This document shows positions 26,856 to 35,679 of a DNA stretch of 64,000 bases, one piece after another (position 1 is the stretch's first letter; every line of letters starts with the position of its first letter). The position numbers were made by a program, and so were the translations under genes. Source of the DNA: Pseudorhodoplanes sinuspersici (lineage in GTDB: Bacteria > Pseudomonadota > Alphaproteobacteria > Rhizobiales > Xanthobacteraceae); assembly GCF_002119765.1 (NCBI RefSeq), contig NZ_CP021112.1:4644501-4708500 (forward strand). Direction: 5' to 3'. The notes under the pieces are model-generated. The model did not search any database, was not told the origin of the DNA, and worked only from the letters and a program-made list of their open reading frames with translations.

Positions 26856-28129
26856 GGCCGGCTCCCATCCATCGCAATGACACGCCCGTAAGGCGGGTTG
26901 AAACGACCGGCTTGGCGCACGGGCAGAACCCACAGCACGCCATAGGGCATTGGATCGGACGGAAACGCGATCTCTCCGTCGGTCACGATCACGGCGGCGG
27001 TGACTTGCGGGTCTTCGGCAAGCGCGGCCATCGCAGGCGAAAGATCGCTGCCGCCGAATCCGCTCACGGAAAATACTGCCAGCTCTTCGGGAGAAACGGT
27101 CTCGTCAGACGTCACGGCCGTATCGCATTGGATGATGCGGATCTGATCGACACCGGCCGCGTCGCAAAAATCGGCGATTGCGCCAAGGGCCAAAGGTATT
27201 TCGTCTGTCATCGAGCCACTGGTATCGAGCACGACATTCAGCATCCATGATTCCCGCTTGCGTCCCGGCAACACGATCTCGCTGCATTCAGCGCCGCGCC
27301 GCGATAGCCGCGTGAATGTGCGTTCGCCCGGCGACGATGACTCGATCCATTTCTGCAAGGCGCTTTGCCACGCTGGGCGGAGTTCGCCGCGCAACGCAGT
27401 GATCGTGGCATTCATCGTGCCGCCATTGTCACCGCGACCTCTGAACGCTTTCATTGCCTCTGCGAGAGATAGGCCCCGTGCGGTGACCTCATCGATCTTT
27501 GCTTTTTGCTGGGCCTGATCTTGCGCGTCTGCGGGAAACATGTCGCGTTCTTTTTTGTCCGCGAGCACGTCGCCGGCATCGTCATCCGGCTGTCTGCTTT
27601 CATTACCAGGTTGACCGCCGCCAAAAATCTGGCGAATGGATGCCTGCGCACCTTCGAACACTTGCGTGCGCGATGGCATCAGATCGGCATTGCGCCGCAT
27701 CTCGATGACGATGTCTTCTGCCGACCGTTCGCGCGCGCCGGGCATGTCGAGACCGCCAGCCGGGATCGACGCAAAGCCCAGTTCGGCCCGCAAGATGTCG
27801 TTGATGATGTAATCGTGCGCGTAATTGAACTCGAGGCGGCTGCTGCCCCGCGCGCGATCATGCGTCCGCAAAGCCAGATGCAACAATTCATGGGCCAACA
27901 CGAAGACGAGTTCGTTGTCTTTCAGACGAGCAGCAAAGCCGGGATTCACCAACAGCCGCCCCGACGCAAAAATGCCCATCGTTGGCACGCGCCAGTCGAG
28001 ATTGGTCCGCACGGCCGCAGCGAGTCCGGCAAGATGCGGCAATGGCACCGTCACCATGCGCAGACCGTTTTCGATGCGCTTCAATGTCGCGCGGTCGCTG
28101 TTCGCCTCATTGGCAACGGCAACGCTCAT
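26852..28129 (-). CDS. DUF2201-type putative metallopeptidase with VWA-like domain
   Basis: A 425-residue two-domain protein. The N-terminal zincin-like domain has HELLH at 80-84 (HEXXH zinc motif) with further His at 90 and 108 as possible ligands. A polar linker (about 165-235) leads to a von Willebrand A-type domain with the metal-site motif DTSGSMTD at 302-309 and VIVTDGEI later. Proteins of this type usually form pairs with MoxR AAA ATPases. The start at 28129 (MSVAVANEANSD) is chosen over 28189 because it overlaps the stop of the MoxR gene (ATGA). Whether the HEXXH site cleaves anything is unknown. Confidence 0.9.
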   Translation of the reverse strand: MSVAVANEANSDRATLKRIENGLRMVTVPLPHLAGLAAAVRTNLDWRVPTMGIFASGRLLVNPGFAARLKDNELVFVLAHELLHLALRTHDRARGSSRLEFNYAHDYIINDILRAELGFASIPAGGLDMPGARERSAEDIVIEMRRNADLMPSRTQVFEGAQASIRQIFGGGQPGNESRQPDDDAGDVLADKKERDMFPADAQDQAQQKAKIDEVTARGLSLAEAMKAFRGRGDNGGTMNATITALRGELRPAWQSALQKWIESSSPGERTFTRLSRRGAECSEIVLPGRKRESWMLNVVLDTSGSMTDEIPLALGAIADFCDAAGVDQIRIIQCDTAVTSDETVSPEELAVFSVSGFGGSDLSPAMAALAEDPQVTAAVIVTDGEIAFPSDPMPYGVLWVLPVRQAGRFNPPYGRVIAMDGSRP

Positions 28130-29163
28130 GATTTCGTCACCGTCTTGAGCAGTTCGAGCATCGCCTTGTCGGCGCCGAGTGCACCCCATTGCTCGACAAG
28201 ATCGGTTAAGAGTGTGAGTGCGCTTTCCGGCGGCAGGCTGCGCAGGAAGCGATTGACGGCGTGTGGCTTCACGGTCGTCAATCGGCCGGCCTGCACTCTC
28301 TGCCGGATGCAGTTGAGGATGAACCAGCGTGCCGTTTCGCCCTTCGGCAAGGTACCCGGTTTTTCGACATAGCTTTCGATCGGCGCCATTGCGCCAAGGG
28401 ATTCCTCGGCCAGCGCGCAGAACACAGCCGCGTCTTCCGCCGACAACCGGCCAAAGGCGAGGGCACGGCGTGTTTCGCGGCTCAGGATGCCGGCGCTTTC
28501 CGCCATGTCGAGCGATTGGGAGAACAATGACCAGGCCCGCGGCGTCGAGAACGGGGTCGGTTCGTTCGGCACATCGCGCATCAGCGCGTCCGGCATGAAG
28601 GAGATGTAGCTGCGGATGTCAGCGCGAATGCCGTTGCGGCGAGCCCAGTCCTGCCATTCGTCGGCATCGACCCGCAGATTGAGGATGGTGACACGATTGA
28701 CGAGAGCCGAACTCATCGCCCGCACAAGCGCACGGTCCTGCTGGCGATTGCCGGCGGCGACGACCCAGGTGCCGGCGGGCAGGGCGTGCTCACCCAGACG
28801 GCGCTCCAGCAGTAAGGAGTAAAAGGCTTTCTGCACGTCGGGTGCGCAGGCCGGCAGTTCATCCAGAAACAGACAGAACGTCTGCGCAATTTCGGGCAGA
28901 AGAATCCGGGGCGGGCAGAACACCGACCGCTCACCAACGATTTTAGGCACGCCGCTGACGTCTTCCGGGGCGATCTGCGTGCCGAGCAGCGAGCGGCAGG
29001 GCAAACCGGCCTCAGCCGCCGCCTGCATTACCATCTCGGATTTGCCGACGCCGGGCGGCGACAATAACAGGAAGCTCTGTTCGTGCGCCATGCACTGAAC
29101 CAGCTTCTTGGCCTGTTTGAGGGTGATGGTTGGCTGAAGAGCGCTTTGCGCTGCGGCGTCCAT
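28126..29163 (-). CDS. MoxR-family AAA+ ATPase
   Basis: A 345-residue AAA+ protein. Walker A is PPGVGKS (36-42), Walker B FLDE (99-102), and VAAGNRQQDRALVRAMSSALVNRV holds sensor 1 and the arginine finger. The lid domain follows (TPRAWSLFSQSLDM). MoxR ATPases act as chaperones in maturing metal enzymes or complexes, together with a VWA partner; here the partner is the overlapping downstream gene. It is the first gene of the three-gene operon, and divergent from the phosphotransferase at 29390 across 226 bases without another gene. Confidence 0.93.
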   Translation of the reverse strand: MDAAAQSALQPTITLKQAKKLVQCMAHEQSFLLLSPPGVGKSEMVMQAAAEAGLPCRSLLGTQIAPEDVSGVPKIVGERSVFCPPRILLPEIAQTFCLFLDELPACAPDVQKAFYSLLLERRLGEHALPAGTWVVAAGNRQQDRALVRAMSSALVNRVTILNLRVDADEWQDWARRNGIRADIRSYISFMPDALMRDVPNEPTPFSTPRAWSLFSQSLDMAESAGILSRETRRALAFGRLSAEDAAVFCALAEESLGAMAPIESYVEKPGTLPKGETARWFILNCIRQRVQAGRLTTVKPHAVNRFLRSLPPESALTLLTDLVEQWGALGADKAMLELLKTVTKS

Positions 29164-29389
29164 GGACGGCTCCTGGGTGAAGAACGCTGCGTTCCCTCAC
29201 CAGGAACAAGCTCAATGTAGGCCCGTCGCGGGCGCTATTCCACCGGCGCCACAAAGAAAATTTTCATGGGCGCCCGCAACGGGGTCCCGCCCTGCGGCAA
29301 CGACCGCTCTTGCAGTGACGCTTTTATTACAGAATGATGACAACTTGAGGGACGCCGGGTTCCGGCGTGAAAAAGCGGCCTAACCGGCT

Positions 29390-31105
29390 ATGTTGATTAC
29401 AGATTTTCTACGTTCGTCCCGCCGGTTTTCGGGCCTGCATGCAGCATCCGGAGGGTTCTGGCCGACTGCCATTCTGACGGCGACCTTCCACCTCATCGCC
29501 CTTGCCCGCATAGCCCAGACCGAAACCAACCTTTTCGCGATCAGCCTCTCACTGCTGACCTGGATTTTCCTGAATTGTCTCTGGCTGTTGATCCTGCGCC
29601 GGCCGGCGGTCGCAGCGGCTCTGTCGCTGGGAATGGTCGAGCTTTTGATCCTTGTTTCTCAATTCAAGTTCAAGATCACCTGGATGACGGCGACCTTTCT
29701 CGACATCATGGTGATCGATCCCGACAGCGTCGCTTTTCTGTTGTCGGTGATGCCAGGTCTGCGTCTTGCGGTCGGTGCCTCTGTGTTGGCCGGCCTTGTT
29801 CTGCTGGTTCTGCTCTGGAAATTTGACCGGTTCCGGATCAACCGCCTCGTGTCGGCGATCGCCGGCATTGTGGTCCTCGGCGGTATTGTCGGCCTGTCGA
29901 ATGCCGTGCCCGAACAGCCGTGGGAGCCGTTCCAGGGCGTCAATCATGTGTCCAGTTTCACGCGCTCGACTGTCGTATCGCTCGCCGAATTCACCAATGG
30001 CGGATGGCTGGAGATTGATCGCGCCGTCGCCAGCAAGCTGAAAGCCGTGCCGGCGGACGACACCTGCACACCAGCAGGACGACGACCTCACATCATCATG
30101 GTGCTGGACGAATCGAGTTTCGATATCCGCAAGGCGCCCGGCATCAACGTGCCTGACAATTACGGCCGTCATTTCGAATCCATTGACGGCAAGTCTCGCA
30201 CGCTGATCACGGAAGCGGCGGGCGGACCGACCTGGTACACCGAGTACAATGTGCTGACCGGCCTATCGGCGCGATCCTATGGCCGCATGATGTTCCATGT
30301 CACGCGGCTCGCCGCCGGACGTGTAGAGCGCGGCCTGCCGCAGGCCTTGCGGCGCTGCGGCTACAAGACCTTCACGCTTTATCCGGCCTATGGCGCTTTC
30401 CTCAGTGCCCGCCGCTTCCAGAAAACCGCCGGCATCGATCGCATGATCGACTCACACGAGATGAAGGCGGGCGATGTCGAGCCGGACAGCTTCTATTATG
30501 GCAAAGCCGTAAAGCTGATCGAGAAGGAGCGCGGCAGGGATCCGCTATTCCTGTTCGTCTATACCGCCGCCAATCACTTTCCCTGGGACAAACGCTACCG
30601 GCCCGATCTCACGCCGCGATGGAAGCCGCTCAACGTCAATGCCGAAGTGGATGAATATATCCGCCGGCAAAGTATGAGCGCACGCGATTATGAGGCCTTT
30701 GTCGCGCGCCTGAAACGCAATTATCCGGACGATGCTTTTCTGATCGTGCGGTTCGGCGATCATCCGCCAGCGATTGCACCGCGCCTGCTCGAACCGAAAT
30801 GGACCGATGAACAGATCGCCGAGCGGATCATGAACCAGGATCCGCGCTTCTTCTCTGCGTATTACGCGATCGACAGCATCAACTTCAAACCGGTCGATCT
30901 GTCGTCGGCCCGCAATAGGCTCGATGCGCCGTATCTGCCGCTCGTGGTGCAGGAGGCGGCGGGCCTGCCGCTCGATTCATCCTTTATCGAACAGAAGAAC
31001 ATCCTGCAGCGGTGCGATGGCATGTTCTATCGCTGCAAGGATGGCGCCGAAGCGCGCCGCTTCAACCGGCTGCTTGTGGATTCCGGCGCGATCAAGGGTT
31101 TCTGA
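29390..31105 (+). CDS. LTA synthase/sulfatase-family membrane phosphotransferase
   Basis: A 571-residue inner-membrane enzyme. Residues 25-175 contain five or six membrane helices; the rest is an alkaline-phosphatase-fold domain facing the periplasm, starting PHIIMVLDESSFD, with the likely nucleophile Thr in AGGPTWYTEYNVLTG, and the metal-binding RFGDHPPAI. The fold and layout match LtaS/MdoB-like enzymes that move phosphoglycerol or phosphoethanolamine from lipid to a glycan or lipid A. The acceptor cannot be inferred; a Gram-negative cell has no LTA, so glucan or lipid modification is more likely. No glycosyltransferase is adjacent. Confidence 0.87.
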   Translation: MLITDFLRSSRRFSGLHAASGGFWPTAILTATFHLIALARIAQTETNLFAISLSLLTWIFLNCLWLLILRRPAVAAALSLGMVELLILVSQFKFKITWMTATFLDIMVIDPDSVAFLLSVMPGLRLAVGASVLAGLVLLVLLWKFDRFRINRLVSAIAGIVVLGGIVGLSNAVPEQPWEPFQGVNHVSSFTRSTVVSLAEFTNGGWLEIDRAVASKLKAVPADDTCTPAGRRPHIIMVLDESSFDIRKAPGINVPDNYGRHFESIDGKSRTLITEAAGGPTWYTEYNVLTGLSARSYGRMMFHVTRLAAGRVERGLPQALRRCGYKTFTLYPAYGAFLSARRFQKTAGIDRMIDSHEMKAGDVEPDSFYYGKAVKLIEKERGRDPLFLFVYTAANHFPWDKRYRPDLTPRWKPLNVNAEVDEYIRRQSMSARDYEAFVARLKRNYPDDAFLIVRFGDHPPAIAPRLLEPKWTDEQIAERIMNQDPRFFSAYYAIDSINFKPVDLSSARNRLDAPYLPLVVQEAAGLPLDSSFIEQKNILQRCDGMFYRCKDGAEARRFNRLLVDSGAIKGF

Positions 31106-31111
31106 CGCCAC

Positions 31112-32488
31112 TCACTCTTTCAGGATTGGCTTCAGTATCCGGTCAAATGACCAGATGACAATGCCGGCGAAAGTGGCGATGGCCGCGATCATCATGAAGA
31201 AGAGGCTCTTGTCCATCGCGCTCCAGAAGCTGCCGAGCCATCCGCTGATGAAATTGCCGACGAAGCTGGTTGCGAGCCATATCCCCATCAGCATCGAGAC
31301 CAGCCGCCCTGGCGCGATCTTGGTGACAAGCGACAATCCTATGGGCGAAATGTAAAGCTCGCCAATCGTGATGACCGCAAAGAAGGCGAGCAACCACAAC
31401 CAACTCGCCTTGTCGGCGCCGGAGTGCCACGCGGCCAGCACCAGGATAAGATTAGCCAGCGCAACACCGAAACAGCCGAGCGCCATCTTCACGATCGTCG
31501 ACGGCTCGCTGTTGCGTTTCGCCTGCCACGACCACAACGCCACGATGAGCGGCGTGAAAGCAAAGATCATGAAGGGATTGAACGCCTGAAACCATGTGGT
31601 CGGGATCTCGCCGCGCCAGACCAGCAGATTGATCGAGCGATCGGTATTGACGTTGGCCCACAGCGCGATCGTGTTGCCCTGCTGCTCATAGGTGGCCCAG
31701 AACAGCGTGACCGGCAGGAACAGCATCGCCAGCGCCATGATCGCGCGCCATTCGTCGCGATCGAGCGGCTTTCTTGGCTCATCGCAGCGTAACCGCACGC
31801 GGTCATGTGGCAAATTCGGCAAACCAATGAGATAGATGGCGAGTCCGAGCATCATGCCGACGCCAGCGGCGGTGAAGCCGTAATGCCAGCCATAGTTTTC
31901 GCCGAGCGTGCCGCAGACGAGCGGTGCCAGGAACGCGCCGAGATTGATGCCGACATAGAAGATCGAAAAGGCGCGGTCGCGCCGGCGATCGCCCGGCGCA
32001 TAAAGCCCGCCAACTTGCGTCGAGATGTTCGGCTTGAATGCGCCGCTGCCTAGAATGAGAACGACAAGCGCCAGCAGGAACAGCGTTTCGAACGCCATCA
32101 TGAAATGGCCGATGGCCATCAAGGCAGCACCAAGGATCACGGTCCGCCTTTGGCCGAGCCAGCGATCGGCAATCAGCCCGCCGAGGATTGGCGTCAGATA
32201 AACGAAGGCGGAATAGAGCCCGTAAATATGCGAGGAAAACGGCTGCACGCCGAGCGGGCCGAATAATCCTTCCAAAACGCTTTTCAGCGTGGTGTAGCCG
32301 ACGACGTTCTGCGACCGGTCTTCCAACAAAAGGTAATGGACCATGTAGAGGACGAGCAGCGAGCGCATTCCGTAATAGGAAAAGCGCTCCCACATCTCGG
32401 TCGCGAACAGGAATGCAAGTCCCTTGGGATGACCAAGGACGGCTTGTTGTTGGGTAGGGGCCGTTGCACCGGCCGGCGCTGATCTCAT
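31112..32488 (-). CDS. POT-family proton-dependent oligopeptide transporter
   Basis: A 458-residue transporter with 12-14 hydrophobic helices. The family signature ExxERFxYYG is present as EMWERFSYYGMRSLLVLY near residue 30, followed by GGLIADRWLGQRRTVILGAALMAIGH and the second POT signature around FSIFYVGINLGAFLAPLV. It takes up di- and tripeptides with protons across the inner membrane. It is convergent with the phosphotransferase gene, their stop codons six bases apart, and no terminator is seen between them. Confidence 0.94.
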   Translation of the reverse strand: MRSAPAGATAPTQQQAVLGHPKGLAFLFATEMWERFSYYGMRSLLVLYMVHYLLLEDRSQNVVGYTTLKSVLEGLFGPLGVQPFSSHIYGLYSAFVYLTPILGGLIADRWLGQRRTVILGAALMAIGHFMMAFETLFLLALVVLILGSGAFKPNISTQVGGLYAPGDRRRDRAFSIFYVGINLGAFLAPLVCGTLGENYGWHYGFTAAGVGMMLGLAIYLIGLPNLPHDRVRLRCDEPRKPLDRDEWRAIMALAMLFLPVTLFWATYEQQGNTIALWANVNTDRSINLLVWRGEIPTTWFQAFNPFMIFAFTPLIVALWSWQAKRNSEPSTIVKMALGCFGVALANLILVLAAWHSGADKASWLWLLAFFAVITIGELYISPIGLSLVTKIAPGRLVSMLMGIWLATSFVGNFISGWLGSFWSAMDKSLFFMMIAAIATFAGIVIWSFDRILKPILKE

Positions 32489-32594
32489 GTCGAAATCTCG
32501 CGAGATGCGAGAAGTCTAGAACATGATCGGGCAAAGAGGAGACCGGTTTTCCGGCAAGTGCACGGTCCACCGGCGCGCAGATAGGCAGCCGGAC

Positions 32595-33617
32595 TTATGC
32601 CTTGTTCTTTTCGGCCTGTTCGGCGCTGCGGATGATGCCGCCAGCAACTTCCGTCAAGGTCGGCCGCGGAAGCGCTGCAAAGGGCAGGGGCCGGGTCACC
32701 TCGATCGCGGCGATGCCAAGCCGGGCCGTCAGCAAGCCGTTCAAAACACCTTCGCCCAGCCGCGCCGACAGCTTGGCCGCAAGACCATGGCCGATCACCT
32801 GCTGGATCAGGCTGTCGCCCGCCGCCATGCCGCCGGTAATGGTGAGATGCGCAATCACGTGGCGCATCAGCCGGAACAGGCCAAGCGTTCCCGGCCGGCC
32901 GCCATACAGCAGTGCAAGCTGCCGGCAGAGCCCCAAGGCGGTGATCAAAACGAAGAAGATATCGATCGCCGCACGCGGCGATACCGCCGTGACGATCGAA
33001 ACCCGCTTGGCCGCATTGCTGACGAGCTGACGCGCCTCGCGATCGAGCGGTGTCATCAATTCACGTTCGGCAAGGCGGATCAGATCGGCGCCGTCGATGA
33101 TCTCGCCGAGATGGGCCTGGAGTTTCGTGCGGCTTCGCGCCAGATGCGGCGCCTTGCTCTCGATGGCCAAAAGGTCGCGCATGATCGCCTGACCTTCGGT
33201 GCGATTGTCGTTGAGCAGCGTTTGCGTCGCGCGCTCGCGCAGTTTCTCGATGGTCGCGAGGCGCGACAGGCCGGCGAGTTCGCGGATGATGATGGCGAGC
33301 AAGGCCAATAATCCAAGCCCGGCCAGCACCAGCGCGACCCAACCCAGCAGTTCGAAACGTGCAAATAGGTCTTCGATCAGCCGGGTGACGGCCAGTCCTA
33401 TCCCAAGCGAGATCAGGCCGCCGACCGCACCGAACAGGATCTTGCGCCATGGCACCCGACGTTTCGACTTCGTCGCAGATGCCAGCGCCGGCAGTTGCTG
33501 ATCTGCCTCGGTCCCCGACGCGATATCCAGCAACGGATCGTCCTTCGGCGCTGTCATCACCACATTGGGATCGTCCGGCGAGAAGATGGCTGGCTTGCGC
33601 GGGCGTGGTGAACTCAT
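32595..33617 (-). CDS. UPF0283 (YcjF-like) membrane protein
   Basis: A 340-residue protein with a polar N-terminus (about 1-55), two membrane helices (ILFGAVGGLISLGIGLAVTRL and LLGWVALVLAGLGLLALLAIII), and a C-terminal DUF697-like region (VSNAAKRVSIVTAVSPRAAIDIFFVLITALGLCRQLALLYGG ... VIAHLTITGG). It overlaps the YcjX gene by four bases (ATGA) and is therefore its co-translated partner. In E. coli ycjX-ycjF belong to the phage-shock regulon; here no psp genes are nearby. The molecular role is unknown. Confidence 0.9.
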   Translation of the reverse strand: MSSPRPRKPAIFSPDDPNVVMTAPKDDPLLDIASGTEADQQLPALASATKSKRRVPWRKILFGAVGGLISLGIGLAVTRLIEDLFARFELLGWVALVLAGLGLLALLAIIIRELAGLSRLATIEKLRERATQTLLNDNRTEGQAIMRDLLAIESKAPHLARSRTKLQAHLGEIIDGADLIRLAERELMTPLDREARQLVSNAAKRVSIVTAVSPRAAIDIFFVLITALGLCRQLALLYGGRPGTLGLFRLMRHVIAHLTITGGMAAGDSLIQQVIGHGLAAKLSARLGEGVLNGLLTARLGIAAIEVTRPLPFAALPRPTLTEVAGGIIRSAEQAEKNKA

Positions 33618-35074
33618 CGCAGACGATCTCCGATCAGGAATTCCAGCGCGCGATCGAGACGGATATGCGGCAGGGCCGGAATGCCAGCTTCGGTGCGTTC
33701 CAAGAGCGGCGGGCGAAAGCGCAGGAAACGATAATCGGCATCGTCGGACGAGGCGGATGCAAGGCCGCGGAAGCCGCCATCGCCGCCGTTGAAGATCCTC
33801 TCGGGATCGTCCGGCAGGTCGCCCGGATGGATCACAATCTCCGACTGCCCGTCAAACACACGCCCGCCCGCCTGTTCGCCGGCGAGAGGCGTGCCGACAA
33901 TCGCCTGCAAAGACCCGCCGACATTGGCTTCGCGGGTTGCGCGCACCGAAGCCATGGCGATGGCATCGATCTTTGCGCCGGTAAAATCAGCTCGCTTTGC
34001 AGCATCGCTCACCAGCCGCTCCAGAATACGCTCGAGTTTGTCATGCGAGGTGTGATGGAGGAGGTCCGCTTTGGTTGCAGCAAACAGGATCCTGTCAATG
34101 CGCGGCGAGAACAGGGCGGACAGGATGCTGTTGCGGCCGATATTGAAGCTGTCGAGAATGGCAATCAATGCGCGTTCGAGATCGTGCACGGCATCCGGCC
34201 CGGCATTGAGCGCGGTCAGCGCGTCGACCAGCACCACCTGGCGATCGAGGCGGGCGATGTGATCGCGATAGAATGGACGCACGACGGCGTCCTTGTAGGA
34301 TTCATAGCGCCGCCGCATCATCGCCCAGAGCGAGCCGGACGGCGCGCTGCCGTCCAGCCGGTCGAGCGGCGCGAAGGTGAGGGCCGGCGAATCCGCCAGC
34401 TCACCCGGCATCAGGAAGCGGCCTGGCGGCAGCAAGCTCAATGCGAACCGCTCGTCGCGACAAGATCTAAGATACTGGGTGAAATGCTGCGCCGCAACTT
34501 GTGCAGCCAGCTCGTTTTCGGGCGCCAACGGGTCGAGGATGGCGAGATCGCGATGCCAGTCGGCGGCAAGGTGCGCGCGATCCTTTTGCTGCGACAGGTG
34601 GATCGTCTGCCGCGACCAGTCCTCGTAGCTCAAATTCAACAGCGGCAGATCGAGCAGCCATTCACCGGGATAGTCGACAATGTCGAGCGTTAGTTCGCGC
34701 ATCGATCCGCTTTGCGACTGATAATCGATCACAAGGCGCAGTTCGCTGATTTGCTTGGTCGATTCCGGCCACTCACGGCCCTTCAGGAGCGCATCGAGAT
34801 GCGCCTCATAGGCAAAGCGGGGAATGGTATCATCCGGCTGTGGCGACAATCGCGCGCCGGCGATCCGTCCGGATGCCAGAGCCTCGAAAACGGGAAACCG
34901 TCCGCCGCGCAGCAATCCATGCACAAGGGCGGTTATGAAAACCGTCTTGCCCGCGCGGGACAGGCCGGTGACGCCGAGCCGCACCGTCGGCTCGAACAGG
35001 TTGTTGCCGTATTCAAGCAAGGCCTGCGAGGTCAGGCGAGCCTGTTCGAGAAAATTGGAAAAAACGTTTGCCAT
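33614..35074 (-). CDS. YcjX-family P-loop protein (DUF463)
   Basis: A 486-residue predicted NTPase with Walker A GLSRAGKT (37-44) near the N-terminus, then VIDYQSQSGSMRELTLDIVDYPGEWLLDLPLLN, the DUF463 core with a DxxG-like DYPGE, and VVLVDALTALNAG further on. The start MANVFSNFLEQ at 35074 is chosen over a GTG at 35107. It is the first gene of the ycjX-ycjF pair. The roughly 190 bases between it and the next upstream gene hold no further reading frame I can support. Confidence 0.92.
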   Translation of the reverse strand: MANVFSNFLEQARLTSQALLEYGNNLFEPTVRLGVTGLSRAGKTVFITALVHGLLRGGRFPVFEALASGRIAGARLSPQPDDTIPRFAYEAHLDALLKGREWPESTKQISELRLVIDYQSQSGSMRELTLDIVDYPGEWLLDLPLLNLSYEDWSRQTIHLSQQKDRAHLAADWHRDLAILDPLAPENELAAQVAAQHFTQYLRSCRDERFALSLLPPGRFLMPGELADSPALTFAPLDRLDGSAPSGSLWAMMRRRYESYKDAVVRPFYRDHIARLDRQVVLVDALTALNAGPDAVHDLERALIAILDSFNIGRNSILSALFSPRIDRILFAATKADLLHHTSHDKLERILERLVSDAAKRADFTGAKIDAIAMASVRATREANVGGSLQAIVGTPLAGEQAGGRVFDGQSEIVIHPGDLPDDPERIFNGGDGGFRGLASASSDDADYRFLRFRPPLLERTEAGIPALPHIRLDRALEFLIGDRLR

Positions 35075-35268
35075 CTGAAGCGCGCCGGCCGCATCCGCAA
35101 AGGCCACGCGGCAAAAGCCGCGCGGGCATAACCGGTTACAGATAAGCCGGATTGGCGTCTATGCCAGCATTGCGCTGAGAATCTAGTTTAACTGAAAAAC
35201 CTTAGATGCCGTCCCTAAGCTGCTGTTCTGCATAGAATCCAGACCATCGGCATGGATTTCGTTGCTAA

Positions 35269-35652
35269 CTAGCTGCCGCGACGCTCCGCCTGCCATATGC
35301 CTGAGCATTCGCCCTTGGAGGACTTCCAGCGTCCGGCGCCGACATTGCGGTTGATCCGGCCGCTGCCATTGGCGCTCTGATCGCCCCGCGCGACACTGAC
35401 CCGCGTGGCGCCGTTGCCGCTGACGCGGCCGTTGATGCGAAAACTGGAATTGGCTGGATCCGCGTGCGTGACTTTGCCGCCCTTGATGCGTATGGCGTAT
35501 CGATAGCCACGGTCACAGGTGCCTTGTTCGGTAATGATCAACACGCTCCACAGTCCGTCATAGGCGGCTTGTGCTTTCACAGGGGTTGCGATGCCGCTCG
35601 ACAGAGCGGCGGCCAGCAAAACGCCGGCAAGCCCAGTCTTCACCTTCGTCAT
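35269..35652 (-). CDS. Small secreted protein, unknown function
   Basis: A 127-residue protein with a signal peptide (MTKVKTGLAGVLLAAALSSG..., cleavage probably after VKAQA), then a compact domain YDGLWSVLIITEQGTCDRGYRYAIRIKGGKV ... GRVSGNGATRVSVARGDQSANGSGRINRNVGAGRWKSSKGECSGIWQAERRG. Two Cys in the mature part could form a disulphide in the periplasm. Similar short proteins occur in other Rhizobiales, to my recollection, without known role. GGGAA precedes the ATG. Confidence 0.8.
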   Translation of the reverse strand: MTKVKTGLAGVLLAAALSSGIATPVKAQAAYDGLWSVLIITEQGTCDRGYRYAIRIKGGKVTHADPANSSFRINGRVSGNGATRVSVARGDQSANGSGRINRNVGAGRWKSSKGECSGIWQAERRGS

Positions 35653-35679
35653 AATACCACATTCCCTTCCGGGCCCGGT

